A DNA stretch of 64,000 bases from Collybiopsis luxurians FD-317 M1 (GCA_000827265.1 KN834771.1:713407-777406); one strand, 5' to 3'; positions 34,086 through 46,467 are shown, counted from the stretch's first letter. Notes: a model not told the origin generated them from the letters alone. Made by a program: numbers and translations.

Positions 34086-37000
34086 CAGAGCTGACATATG
34101 ACTACTCAAATTGTGCCAGTACCTACAGAGGGTATAGAGTAGCAGGACCTCCAGGGGGACCTCCGTATGGAGGAGTCATGCAGATGGGAGGAATTAGTGA
34201 TGGAAATTTGGAAAGAAAAAGAGGTAGTAGAAATGGCAGTTTTAGAGGGGGATCTGGAGGTGGACCAGGGGGACTGGGGGGACCAGGAGGACCAGGTAGC
34301 CCAGGAGGACCACCCAATGATCCTGACGATTGGGGTTCAAATCATGATGCATATTGGCACCCAGCAAATGGATGGGTAGCTGTACAAGGCCCCAGAGGTG
34401 AGAGAGGAGAACTGGGTCCTGCAGGATGAGACGTGAGTCAGATTCCAGAATTCAATCAGTGAAAAGATCAATTAAATAAGGAAGCAAAACTCGATGTCAA
34501 AAAACCTGACCCTTTCAATGGTTCTGATAGGTGGAAATGGGAACCTTTCCTCTTGCAAGTTCATCACACTTTCATGGCCAAACCTACTATCTATGAGAAC
34601 GATTCAGATAAAATTGGTTTTGCTGTCTCGTATCTGACAGGGGCAGCAGCTACTCACTACAATAATTTACTGAAACAGGAAGAGGCTGGGATCCCTGTCC
34701 CTGCTCTCCATACTTGGATTGATTTTGTTGCAGAATTCACATCATATTTTGGATTATTCAATCCTGCATGAGACGCACAGGTGAAACTGGCCTGGATCAA
34801 GCAGATGGACAATGAATTGTTTGCAACATTTATTATTCAATTCCAGGAGTATGTGTTCAAGACAGGATACAATGACACAGCATTAGTAGCAATGCTCTGA
34901 GGGGTGGTAACAAGGAGTCTCGACATTACAGTAGTGGCTCAAACTCATCCCCCTCAGAATTATCCACAATGGGTACAGCGATTCCAGGAGTTGGACAATT
35001 TGATTTGTGCAACCAATGCAGCTCATTCTCGTGGAGGAAATTCTGGTTTCGGGACGTATAATCCTATGGCCCCATTGAATCTTCAAAACTCTAACCCACA
35101 ACAAGGATCCAATAATAATAACCCCCAGCAAGCAGGGGGTCAACAAGGAAAGAGGAGCTGCAGCTTGGGATAGTAATGTAAATTCGGACAATATCAGTGG
35201 TATGGTATATGGACAATCTGAAGACTTTGCAAGTGCCTCGAGTCAAAATGGAATTAGTGGAGAAGGCTTAGAAAATCAGGGAGAAAACAACAGAGTCTCA
35301 AAAAACCTAGGAGACAAAGAATTCCTACAGGCAATTTGAGCTGCCAGGACCCCTGAGCAAGTCAAAGAGTTCCATTGACATTGTAAACTGGGACTCTGCT
35401 ATAATTGTGGTGGATCAGATCATATTGGTAAAGATTGCAAGAATCGGGAGAATTGGGACCCTCCAAAAAATGGAACTTCGAGTATAAACAATCAACAAAG
35501 TGACCAGTTGAGGGCTGCAACCTTCACTCTAGAAGGGGACCCACCTAACGACAAGATTTGGAATGTCGAGATAGAAAATGACTTGGGAAAAGTGGAGGGG
35601 ATTCCAGAGACACACTGAGGGCAGCCTGGAATCCAAAAAACCCTGCTCAAGTGGTCTGTTGTAAGGCAGTAATAGAAAAAACATCCCCAGCTTGTCTCTT
35701 GTCTCGCTCTAACAACTCATTTCTTATCTCGACACATTTCCCCTTCTCCGATTCCGAAAATCTAAGCTATAATACTCTTATTGATTCGGGTGCAACTCAT
35801 TCTTTTATTGATAAAAACCTTGCAGAAAAATTCCCAAAAAATATCTCTGATTTAGATACTCCAATTCCACTTGAATTATTTGATGGACAGCCAACTTTGG
35901 CAGGGGATATAACAAAAATTTTTAAAGATACTATCAGCTTCGCCGACGGTTCAATTCAAACAGTCGAATTCCTCATAACCCAACTACACCCAACAGCTCC
36001 TATCGTGTTAGATTTACCATGGCTCAAAGAATTCAATCCTGAAATAAATTGGAAGGATTTGACTTTGACATTCCAAGGAAGAGAATGAATTTCAGCTTCA
36101 CTAGTTGATTTGTTCACCGGTACATGGAACTTGAATACTAGTGAGACGCAGGATACATCAATCCCTGACTCAAAACATGAATCAGCCTATAATGAACAAG
36201 TAAACAAAGAAGAAAATGTGGATGTAGACTCATTGGTTTTGAAATTCAATGAATGGTTGATTTATATGAATTGGGCTAATGATTACAACAAGGATCTCAA
36301 AAAATGGAAAAATAAATACAATATAGGGGACAATGGAAATGGTTACTCCGAGAAAGCATTGAAAGCTTGGGCAGAAAGGATTGAAGAAAGAAGTTCAAAA
36401 CTGCCAGCATACAAGCAGAAACGGAGGTGGATATATAAACGAGTCAGAAAATTGCATCAGGATTCTATTCCACAAGGCCTGTCGACAAGGGTATTAAATA
36501 TCTTGAAAACCTCTGCACTCCAGCAACAGAGAAAATGTACAAAATGAGGGATGAAGATAGGAAAACCCAAAAAGGTCAAAAAGAGAATGGGTCCAAACCT
36601 CCCAGGCAAGGCAGTAAGTCTCATAAGTGCAGCTGCAATGGACACTATAATATGAGATGGGATGCCTGCCTATTTCCTGCATATCACCACAGTCTCGAAT
36701 CAAGTGAATAATGATGATACCACTAATACAGACAAATCTGCAACTCACAAGTCGATTCGAGGAAATAGGGAAGCTACAGAAAGGCTTCCAACAGAAGCAG
36801 AGACTGGAGAATCTCAAAAGGACAAAGAAGATATACTCAAACATGTTCCTGAGAAGTATTGAGACTTCTTGGACATGTTCTCCCCAGGAGAGGCGAAGGT
36901 CTTACCTCCACACCATCCATACAATTTAAAAATCGAGATGGAAGGGGACTCAGCCCCTCCCTTTGGGAAACTCTATAACATGTCAGAAACAGAACTAAAA

Positions 37001-39853
37001 GCCCTAAAGGATTATATAGATGATATGCTAGGGAAAGGGTTTATTAGAGCCTCCAACTCGCCTGCTGGGGCTCCAGTTCTATTTGTAAAAAAGAAGGATG
37101 GAAGCCTAAGGCTTTGTGTTGACTATCAGGCCTTGAATTGAATCACAAGGAAGAATAGGTATCCCTTACCCCTTATAGGCCCACTCGTTGACCAACTACG
37201 AAGGGCAAAATACTTTATGAAACTCAATTTGAGAGCAGGATATAACAATGTCCAAATAGTGGAAGGCCACAAATGGAAAACAGCGTTTTGTATGCAATAC
37301 AGATCCTATGAAATGTTGGTCATGCCCTTTGGATTAACAAACCCCCCCTTGGCTTTCCAATTTTTTATGAACGACATTTTCCATGATTTACTGGATGTAT
37401 GCGTGGTTATTTACTTGGACAACATTCTCATTTATTCGGATGATGAAAAAACCCATGAGGAACAAGTCCGAAAGGTATTACAAAGGCTACGAGACAACCA
37501 CCTGCACGCAAAACCAGAAAAATGCAGTTTCGATACCGACACAGTTGAATATTTGGGGGTAATAATAAATCCCAAAGGAGTGTCGATGGATCAGTCCAAA
37601 GTCAAAGCCATAACATCTTGGCCAGTTCCATGGAATATAAAAGAACTGCAATCATTCTTGGGTTTTGCAAATTTCTATTGCAGATTTATTGACAATTATA
37701 GTGGCATAATGAAAGCCCTAATGTCACTACTGCGAAAGGATGCTATTTGGCATTGGGATGAGTTGTGTCAAAAGTGTTTCAACTTATTAAAAAATGCCTT
37801 TACACATGCCCCGGTGCTACAACATTTTGATCCAGAACTTCTGATTATTCTGGAATGTGATGCATCAGATTGGGCAATAGCAGGAATATTGTCTCAGCTG
37901 GATCCAAAAACTGGAGAAATACATCCAATTGCTTTTCATACTCAGTCCATGATACCAGCTGAAATAAATTACAATATCTATGACAAGGAATTACTGGCTA
38001 TTGTGGAATGTTTTAAAGTCTGGAGAGTCTATTGTGACAGTTCGAGATTCCAAATCCAAGTTTATTCTGATCACAATAACCTTCAGTGGTTTATGACTAC
38101 CAAACAGCTGTCAGTGAGACAGGCAAGGTGGTCAGAGGCATTATCAGGATTCGACTTCCGAATCAACTATAGACCAGGAACTTTGGGAGCAAAACCAGAT
38201 GCTTTGATGAGACAAGCAGATGTATACCCAAAGAAAGGAATTGATAGGGACTCTGCTAGAGCAGGAAGAGAGCAAATATTGATTCCTCTGGAATGACTCA
38301 ATGCAGCATTGCTTTTGAATGAGGATTTGTTATTAGAATGGATTTGAAAGGTGGAACAAGACAAATTCATGCGAGACACAATAAAGCAGATTCGAGAAGG
38401 AAAGATTAAAAATGTGGTATTCGAAAATGGGTTACTTAAATGACAAGGTTGTATATATGTCCCTAACGACACAGACCTTCGACGAGACATACTATCTGCC
38501 TATCACGATCACGCACTCAGAGGACATCCAGGTGAGAAGAAAACAAAAAAGATACTCAATCAATTGTTCTTTTGGAAAGGAAGCAGCAAGGATGTACATC
38601 ACTATGTACAAAGCTGCCATACTTGTATAAGATCCAAGGCTAGAAGAACTCTCTGATATGGGAATCTAAAACCTCTACCCATTGGGCAAAGACCCTGGAG
38701 CTCAATTTCGATGGACCATATAGTACAACTCCCAAAAGCAGGAAAGGAACAATTTGATGCAATCCTAGTAGTAGTAGATTGGCTCACGAAACAAGCCATC
38801 TATATTCCCTGCCACACGACAGACACTGCAAAGGATTTTGCGAGACTATTCCTCAAAAATGTATTCTCAAAACATGGGCTACCAGTGGATATTGTCTCAG
38901 ATCAGGGAAGCTTGTTCATCTCCCAGTTTTGGAAGGAATTGTGTAAGATACTTGGTATCAAGTCTCATCTCTCGATGGCATATCACCCTCAAATGGATGG
39001 ACAGACAGAGAGAACTAATCAAAGCCTCGAAGGATACCTAAGAATCTATACATCTTATGACCAAGACGACTGGGATGCCTTATTACCTATCGCAGAATTT
39101 GTATACAACAACACTCCCCATTCAACTACAGGATTAACACCCTTCTTTGTGAATAAAGGATACCATCTGAAACTTTCAATTAACCCATCAAAGGTGAATG
39201 ACTCAGAAGCAAACCAGTATGCTACTGAGTTAAAAGAAATACACAAATATTTAAAACAATGAATATACAAAGCAAACGAGGCAGCAGCAAATCAGTTCAA
39301 TTGCCACTGTGCTGGAAATCCTGATTGGAAAAAGGGCGACCAAGTCTGGTTGGATATGGGTAACATCTGAACAAGAAGGCCTACCAAGAAATTGGATCAC
39401 AAGTGGACAGGACCCTATACAATACTCGATAAAATAGGATCTCATGTATATCAACTTGAGTTACCGGGGGACCTACAACAAATCCACAATGTATTCCATG
39501 TCAATAGACTAAAACCCCACTACACGGATCCTTTCCAGTGAGTCGTATCGCCTCCTCCACCAATCTTCATTAAAGGGGAACCAGAATATGAAGTCGACTC
39601 AATAAAAGACAGTCATCCAATGGGAGAAACGGACAGAGGAATCCAGTATTTAATCAAATGGAAAGGGTATGATGAGGAGTCCTGGATTCCCTGGAAAGGT
39701 ATGGTAGGAAGTATTGATTTGATTCGCAAGTGGGAGAAAGCACATCTGAGAAAATGAAAGTTACCTCTCGAGCTCCTCAAAGAACTTGAAAGCCTAGCCC
39801 TGCGAGATGAGGAGGAAAGGGAGTTGAGACAGGCAGTCGAAGCTGTCATTTAA
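34049..39853 (+). pseudogene. Chromovirus gag-pol, broken by TGA codons
   Basis: One reading frame runs throughout, interrupted by TGA codons. In order: a Gly-Pro-rich collagen-like stretch (34140-34320); Gag core (KPDPFNG ... YLTGAAATHYNNLL); a CCHC knuckle, CYNCGGSDHIGKDC, at about 35396-35437; aspartic protease DSGATHSFID (about 35782); reverse transcriptase with MPFGLTNPPLAFQ and the active site YLDN at 37412-37423 instead of YLDD; RNase H with ECDASDWAIAG; an integrase HHCC region (about 38480-38640) and DDE core (VVVDWL, VSDQGS, QTERTNQ); then a chromodomain (YLIKWKGYDEESWIPW) near 39645-39700. Ends at TAA 39851-39853. The YLDN change and several TGA codons fit CG-to-CA/TG decay. Confidence 0.92.
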
Positions 39854-39891
39854 TGGGGAGAAATGACTCTCAAAATTGAAACCTCAACCTT

Positions 39892-39903
39892 AAAGGGGGG
39901 GTA
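39892..39903 (+). other. Second polypurine-tract-like run directly after pol
   Basis: AAAGGGGGGGTAA-type sequence 40 bp after the pol stop, at the place where fungal Ty3/gypsy elements normally have the polypurine tract and the 3' LTR. Here 3.5 kb of antisense genes follow instead, and a similar run of nine G followed by TAA stands before the real LTR. Confidence 0.6.
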
Positions 39904-40059
39904 AAAGCAATACTTCAAGTTTTTGTCTTCAATTTCTCGACACATTTCATTTTCATTATTATTAAAATCATAACAAATTCACAATTCTATTTCAGGGAAA
40001 TAAAGCATACAGTAGGCATAGACTGGGATATACAAGTACAGAAGGCTGGAACAGAAGGA

Positions 40060-41003
40060 CTAGTCAAAGGACGACTCGCATAATTTGTCATGTTCAGCTT
40101 GAATGTCAAAAGGGATTCCAAATACTTCCCCCAGTTCCTGGGCATATAAATCCTCAACACACTCGATCTCCATCTGCTCCCATATATCCTGCAAGGTCAA
40201 AGCCATATGGAGGCTGGGATCCACCAATTCATCTTCATTCTTCTTGACCAACGAATAGGTCAAAGGATCCTCCCCAGTGCAAACAAAGTAGGCATTAGGG
40301 TGACCAGATGAAAAGATCACTACAGGAGATGTATTGCGAGTCTCGACAAGAGTACTGGGAAGGGAAGTGGTATTGAGAGAAGGAATGAAATTGGATAGGG
40401 AATCAGGAGTGGAGTCACTCTTTGTCTCAAAAGGAAAGGATTCAGATGAAGGACCACCCCATACATCCATAGGGGCAACAGTGCTAGTAGTCACTGGTTC
40501 CAAGGGCAGATCCCCAATATTCAAGAGACAATGAAGCTCCTTGTAAATGCTGTGAAATCAAGATAATTCAACTCCATGCCCCTGGGCCAAAGCTTCAGCA
40601 GCCAGTTGGAGGTTGTGGGACTTGATGAGAGAGTCTTGCAACTCCTTAATAACCCGATCTTGCTCCTTAATGGTCACTTCAGCAGTTTTGTGAAGATATC
40701 TGGCTTCCTGGGCATCTCGCTAGGAAGGATCAGTAAGCCATGGAAACCCTATGACAAGTTGAAAAGATATACAGAGGACTTGAGCATCTTATCATCAAAT
40801 TCTTGCATGGTTTGACTCAAGAGTTCTCGCAACTTGTGGATCTCATTGGATTGACCCTCGACAACCCTCTGCAGTCACCCAAACTCACAATGAGCTTGGT
40901 TCACAAGGATGTCCTGATCAGATACAACTTGAGAAATACTCTCAGCAGCATCAGCGAGATGATCTAGGAATGAAGCAGAGTCAAAGGGAGAAGGGGAAGT
41001 CAT
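40060..41003 (-). pseudogene. Antisense gene B of the chromovirus (acidic, helical protein)
   Basis: Starts MTSPSPFDSASFLDHLADA at 41003. An intron with donor GTATAT (after KMLKSS) and acceptor CTAG near 40718 joins to RDAQEARYLHKTAE. The frame then runs to the TAA at 40060, ending LCESSFD. The first half is heptad-like (VVEGQSNEIHKLRELLSQ, IKEQDRVIKELQ). The second half is acidic and Ser/Thr/Pro-rich, with DIWEQMEIECVEDLYAQEL. At least two TGA codons interrupt it at likely arginines. No known family recognised. It lies downstream of gene A on the same strand, 300 bp away, and both oppose gag-pol. Confidence 0.6.
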
Positions 41004-41302
41004 GACAAGGGAGGATAGAGAAATGAGGATAGAGAAAGAGTCTCAAAAAGTGTCCTTTTATTGAGACAAGGATGCCCGATATGAACCTAATAAGGAACAA
41101 AACGTGCAGCCACATGCATACACCTTATGGAAATTTTTGAATACTTCAATTCTCAGGAGATCTCTTATTTTGAACCTGGGGCAATTTCTTATTCACACAA
41201 AGGAGGGGCCCAAAAAAGAAAAAGATTTAATTAAGGAAGGGAAGTACAAAAAATTTGGAATAGGGATCTATCAATATACAAGAAATCTACAAGCCAAAAG
41301 TC

Positions 41303-43091
41303 CTAGGAACTACTGGAAGAAGGCTTTGTAGGTGAGGCAGCAGCAAACTGCCCTCGGACCAACTCGAAAAGCTGTTGAAGTTGGGCGAGTTCTTCATCTC
41401 ACAATTTTGACTCCTCTGCTGTGACTCAACGGGCCTCCTCACTTGCAGCCAACTTCTTCTTCAACTCCTCTATCTCACTATCCCAAGATTCCATTGCTTC
41501 CCTTAATTGTTGAGTCTCCTACAAAAATTCCATTAAACCCTAAGTCAGTTGAACAAGAAGGAAGAAACTCACCATTGACTGAGCGTCACCCTTGAAATGC
41601 CTCACAAAGGATTTCAGATGGGTCAGTTCCTCATCTTTTTCCTGCAATTGGCTGTCTCATGAGGACACTTGCTCCTTCAAATGGAGATTCTCAGTCTCCA
41701 AACCATCTGACTTCTGCAACAAAGCTTGATACTCCCAATAGGCTCAGAGGAGCTCATCTTGCTGAGCATCGATGATACTGGCAGAGGATAAATTGATCAT
41801 CAAGAGGGATTCGACGAACTGGGTCAATCCACAATTTGAGAATGGGGCGGGAGGTTTGGAAGAGGGATGTTTCTATGAAGGGAATGCAGAAACAATTAGT
41901 GATACAACAAAAAGCCAGAAATGAAGAAGTGACTCACCAATTGTTCCTCAAGATCATTAAAAATGCCTTGAACCAACCCATCTGCCAAAGCCCAGAGATC
42001 TTGCTCTATCATGGTTTTACCAGAACCAGACAACAGTTCAGCAACCCATGTAACGACGTGTTCGATTGCAGTTCAAATCACTAAAAACGGAGTTAGTTAG
42101 GATGACTATATGAGTAAAAAACAACATTCAAAAAGAAAAACTTACTTTCATCTTGAGACAGGATAGAACCGTCGGAAGGAACTGGTTTGACAAGAGGTTC
42201 AAAAAACCAAGTCTTCACACTGGAAACCTTATGATAAGACCACCTATTGTTGACTTTCCAAATGACTGCAGGCTTCGTCGGAGCGGGAGCAGGTGCTGCA
42301 GGAATGGGAGCAGATGCAGAAGGGACCTCCTCTGGGTAGTCCAAATCCATGGAATCCATGGCGTCGGGAGCCTCCATCTCAACATCGACATCTACAGGGT
42401 CACAAACAACCTCCTTTCCTTTATGAGACAGAGCCAGAACAACTTGCTCATGACTCGGGTCCCCTAAACACACCCTCTCCTGCCAAAGGAGCTGACTCTT
42501 TTGAAAAGCATTCGAGGAGATGACTAGAATGATGATGAGTACTTATCCTATCACAGACTCACTGGACTTACCTGCTTCCCTTTTGCCCTCCTGAGCCCTC
42601 AGTTTCTCCAATGCCAATCTCAGCTCCTCTGGATGTTTGTGATAATAAGGGTAATCATGTAGCCCAGTTGTTAGGGCAGCCCATTCCTCATCCTGAATGA
42701 CAAAGTTCCCGCAACTCAACACAAAGCGATAGGCAATGATGAGGGGAAGCTTTGCAAGGACATGGAATTGTAGGAGTCAGAAGATGCTTTTGAATGAACA
42801 AAATTTCTTGCTTGTTGGGTAGTTTGTCTTGCAAGTGGCACAGGAGAGGGAATTTGAACAAAGGGAGCAGGAGGATTGGAGATTATGTGAAGCACAATAC
42901 TTGCAAGAGGGGTAGAGTGCAAATATCTTATGCCACTCATCATTAGACACCTATTCCAAAACCTCCAGACTCAAATTGGTGAGATACGCATCGTCATAGA
43001 TGGATTGGACATTGGAAGGAAGGGAAGAAGGGGTACTGGTGGAAACCGGGACAGAGGGATACTCGAGGAGTGAACTACGTTTGAATGCCAT
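41303..43091 (-). pseudogene. Antisense gene A of the chromovirus (Cys-rich plus coiled coil)
   Basis: Starts MAFKRSSLLEYPS at 43091. The N-terminal domain has a Cys cluster, C-x2-C-x7-C-x2-C-x5-C-x2-C (CKYC ... CSLC ... CATC ... C), likely zinc-binding, then CGNFVIQDEEWAALTTGLH. After introns (donor GTAAGT near 42570; donor GTAAGT near 42147) come an acidic Pro/Ala-rich exon (DAMDSMDLDYPEE, PIPAAPAPAPTKP), an exon with VVTWVAELLSGSGKTMIEQ, and two coiled-coil exons (ETENLHLKEQVSS, LREAMESWDSEIEELKKKL). It ends SSSS with TAG at 41303-41305. The interruptions are mostly TGA where CGA is expected, with one TAG (near 42950), so an intact source gene is inferred. I do not recognise the protein. 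Confidence 0.65.
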
Positions 43092-43459
43092 GCGTCACAT
43101 CTTCTTGGCCACAGGAGGAACAGAAGGAAGGGCAGTGGAAAGAGGAATGGCTGACACTGGTTGGACGGCTTGGGGAAATTTGAAAATAATTCAAGGCCTC
43201 GAACCTCCTGAATTGCTGGAAGAGGCAGCTGGTTGGTCAGGGAACAATTGCAAAGCAGACATAGTGGTCAAAGGAAGAGAGGAAAATGACTCAAAAACCC
43301 AGAGTGCCAGCTTTATAAGGCCTTTGGACTTAGAGTTTTTGATCGAAACTCAGCAGCCAGCACATCAAAACTTAATCTGACAGCACGGCAGTCACAACAC
43401 TGTGTCGCATCAAAAGCTACGCATCCTTTTGAGGGCTCAAGGACCTTGGGGGGGGGTAA

Positions 43460-44159
43460 TGTTATGCCCTATGCTATTTTTTCCACTCTTTCCAACCAGT
43501 ACACCCACCACACAACTCGATAATAAGTTCTACCATTCAATCCAGACTCCCCAAATCTGACACGCATTGCTCAAGACGAACTAACCAGTTACCCATTCCA
43601 ATTCTTATTCACAAGGCCACATGTCCTCCCGCAGAGTATAAAAGCCTCGTACGTACCTACATCTCTCACAATAATGCTGTTATTACCTAAACTATCTTGA
43701 CCTGTGTTGTTTCTATTCTCTTGTTCACTAGTCTTTAATATTATTCTGCTTAACACTGAGTTGAGCAAACCCCATTGACACCGAGTCACTGGCATACCTA
43801 CCTCTCACTTGTTGAACTGATCAACAAGACTATTTGACTGCTGTAGCCTTTTGAATATTCTGTCTTGTAGGGTAAACGGACACCGAGTCATGAACCTCCT
43901 GAGTCAACCCTTGTTAATACCGTCTTAATGAGTTCTTTCAATATACTATTTCTAGTTGCACCGAGCTACTAGATTTATTATTTGACACTCAAGGATCATT
44001 CCTCCACATCCAATACCAAAACTGTACAGGACTCATTCACCTGTCATACATAGTGACTCCCCATTGCATATTCTGTCTCAGCTGTGGTATAATAAATTAC
44101 TTTCTATTCATTGAACCTGCTACAAGCTTCTAACAACAAAGGTAGTAAAGGTCCTAACA
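43460..44159 (+). repeat. 3' LTR of chromovirus
   Basis: 700 bp, preceded by a run of nine G and TAA. Close copy of 30444-31139; differences are mostly transitions, plus an extra GTAC at about 43654. Followed by the target duplication TGTTC. Confidence 0.92.
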
Positions 44160-44625
44160 TGTTCATTCAAGCTGAATGAACCTAGATATGTACCCAGGTT
44201 TGTAATGCCAATTCCACAAATAGAACTGAGGATCTCCTTTCTGTCTAGGTGTTCAACATATAAGCCTGATCCTTTGGCCACAACACCTTCGGTTATTCTA
44301 CCCAGCCCATTTGTAACATGATGTATTCCAAAATCATTCAAGGCAGCAGGAAAAGATGTGTATTGAAGTCCAGTGCATTAAAGAAGAGGGTATCTGGAAG
44401 AATAAGTCAACTAGAACCAGATGTTCAATGGAGATAATGAGCATGCTCACTGCACAAGACAGCTAGAGTGACCAAGAATGGGCAGCATGAAGACTCAAGT
44501 TGGGTGATTGCAATGAGCTCAATGTTTTGCTGAAGAGAGCAGTTGGGAGCAGCACTCAAGAAGGTCGTAGGTCATGCCAGCTCACCTAAGCTGTTTAGCA
44601 GTGGAGGTGGAACATCTGCAATTCT
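44160..44625 (-). pseudogene. Decayed aminotransferase copy, piece 4 (N-terminal exons and upstream DNA)
   Basis: Continues the parent from about 12602 to about 13040: exon 2 remains as [18 protein letters not shown] on the minus strand, against [18 protein letters not shown] in the parent. Exon 1 and 5' flanking DNA follow. Similarity fades at about 44590-44630, which marks the right end of the duplicated segment. Confidence 0.88.
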
Positions 44626-45088
44626 TCCACTCACTTAAACCAGTTCCAGCTTCAGGGGCTACTTGGCAGTATCTACATATGTACAGTTCCAATCTTCTTT
44701 TGTATTCTCCCTGACTCTTTTTGTTCCAAGTTTTTTGGAGTACCTCAGTCTGCAATAACTTTACCAGCTTATCAAAAGTTGTCATGAGTCTAGCCACAAA
44801 GATCAGGTTATCCTTCCAGCTTAGCTATAAAGACTGAAAACAAATTTGAAAAACAATTAATTTCATCACCACATTGCACTTGCTCCAGGTATAAAGCCTC
44901 AAATAACCTTACCATAGAACTCGGACTTTATTACATAATAGAGGCAGTCCGTGGGGTCAATTCAGATGGAGGATTCAGATGTCAATTCTGGATACAGAAT
45001 CAAAGCCTGAATCACCATTTATTAAAGTGCCTCTGGAGGCACTTCAACAACATGATTCTAGCTGAATTGCATTCCTACCTTAGTCATA
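44626..45088. other. Non-coding stretch after the duplication
   Basis: No supported gene. A minus ORF at 44797-44582 has no recognisable content. A perfect small palindrome, AAGTGCCTC-TG-GAGGCACTT, lies at 45025-45044. Confidence 0.3.
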
Positions 45089-45803
45089 GTGATGTGCCAG
45101 CTCCGGCCCAGAGCAATTGAGCCAGGTAAGCCAGGCCCCAGCCCTATACTGGCTCAAGAAGGGCTCAGGGTCCGGCCCAGAACTCTGGATAGCCAGCAGC
45201 CGGGGCCTTGAGCTGGGGCTTTCCATAGTGTCAAAAAACCCCTAGAATCATAGATATCATTATGAGTGCATGGAATGGAATGGAATGCCGAGTTTCTGCT
45301 CTAACAATTCTGTGCCAGACAATTTTGAATTGATCTAATTTTTGCAATTTATATAATTTTAGTTAGTTTTCATTACTTATATTGATGATCCAGGATCCAG
45401 GATCTGCAAGGTATGTAATTTGTTCCAATTACTGAAAAGGGCATGAGTCCCGCCACGCATTAGCATTGGCCCACTTTGCGTCAAGTCTAAGATTTTTGTT
45501 TCGAGATAATGAAATGCACTGTATCATATGACTAACTTGCATATTGACATGACTATGCAAGCTCTCATACACACTTTTGCATAGAAGGCTGCGAAATTGC
45601 AATGAAAGAATGGATATTATATATGCTATACCTTACACTCACCAATATTATATCAATTTTTATTGTGGACTGAGGCCGGGGCCTATGCCTGAGCTGGGCC
45701 TTAGCTCTCTATGAGGGCCCAGCTGAAGATCTCAGTGAGCCCTGGCTGGGGCTATTTGAGCCGTAGCCGGGGCTTTTAAGCTGGGCCCCAGCCGGCACAT
45801 CAC
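45089..45803. mobile_element. GC-rich MITE-like element with long imperfect inverted ends
   Basis: Left end GTGATGTGCCAGCT at 45089 pairs with the reverse complement of the right end, AGCCGGCACATCAC, ending 45803. About 130 bp at each end are built from GGCCC, CCGGC, GAGCC and AGCCCC words and are complementary overall. The core is AT-rich with no ORF of interest. No clear target duplication was found. Confidence 0.65.
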
Positions 45804-46305
45804 ACCCCGAGTCAATCTGCCCGGGCCCAGACAGTCACCAGACAATTACATAAATACCTGTATTCTTGGATCAGTATTTCTAAACAAAATTCATTTTGCC
45901 ACTCCACAACATGGCAGACTCAATAAAACAGAAACAACTGCTACCAGGAATAGCAATAATGAGCTGGTAACACAGAACAGCGGCAGCATGAGAAATTAAG
46001 TTCGACTGCATTGCATTTGTCACTGCTTTCACAGGGATTGGCCAGTAAATAATAAATCAGATAAATGTGCTGTGAATGTATTACATTATCTCAAGAAGAG
46101 AATCCGCAGGTGAATTGCCAGTGAATCATGCTTTTAAAATGTATGGTCAGCCCAGGTACATGATTCAGTGTCATTTCTGACATCCTGAATTACCTCTGAA
46201 TCACCCCCGCTGACTGTCCTAATGATATAGCTCCATTGTGAGTCACAAATATATGCAGCTCCAGTTTACCATGGTTGTCTCTATCGGAGTTGCTGGCCTC
46301 CCTCT

Positions 46306-46467
46306 CACACCGCTTTTGCCAAAAAATCTGTAGGACAGATTCATCCTGAAATGAATAGATTAGCCTTATTAGGAAGGAGCAAAATTTCTGATTTCCTAGT
46401 AAGAAGGCTAATCTATCTATTTCAGACCATAAATCTGCCCTACAGATTTTTTCATTATGGCGGTGTG
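46306..46467. mobile_element. 162-bp foldback element with TCT target duplication
   Basis: Almost the entire sequence is two complementary arms. CACACCGC at the left end and GCGGTGTG at the right end are followed inward by matching AAAAAATCTGTAGG, CAGATT, CTGAAAT and ATAGATTAGCCTT blocks. TCT lies on each side (46303-46305 and 46468-46470). Transcripts would form a long hairpin. Confidence 0.82.

Larger units (their letters stand above)
30444..44159 (+). mobile_element. Full-length 13.7-kb Ty3/gypsy chromovirus
   Basis: Two LTRs (30444-31139 and 43460-44159) start TGTTATGCCC and end GTCCTAACA, with TGTTC on both sides (30439-30443 and 44160-44164). Internal order: long ORFs of unknown role (31168-34085), gag-pol with chromodomain (34049-39853), a polypurine-like run at 39892-39903, two spliced antisense genes (43091-41303 and 41003-40060) and a second polypurine run directly before the 3' LTR (nine G at 43448-43456). 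It is far longer than the usual 5-7 kb of fungal Ty3/gypsy elements. The LTRs differ mainly by transitions and one 4-base indel (GTAC), so the insertion is fairly recent. TGA stops have killed gag-pol. Confidence 0.93.

Noticed and set aside
34123..34317. Proline-rich minus-strand ORF
   Set aside because: Mirror of the Gly-Pro-rich Gag segment on the plus strand.
40334..43380. Plus-strand ORFs in the region between pol and 3' LTR
   Set aside because: The minus strand gives longer, spliced and motif-bearing frames here; the plus ORFs are their shadows.
43589..43795. Minus-strand ORF also present at 30593-30871
   Set aside because: It is the same LTR sequence in both places, not a duplicated gene.
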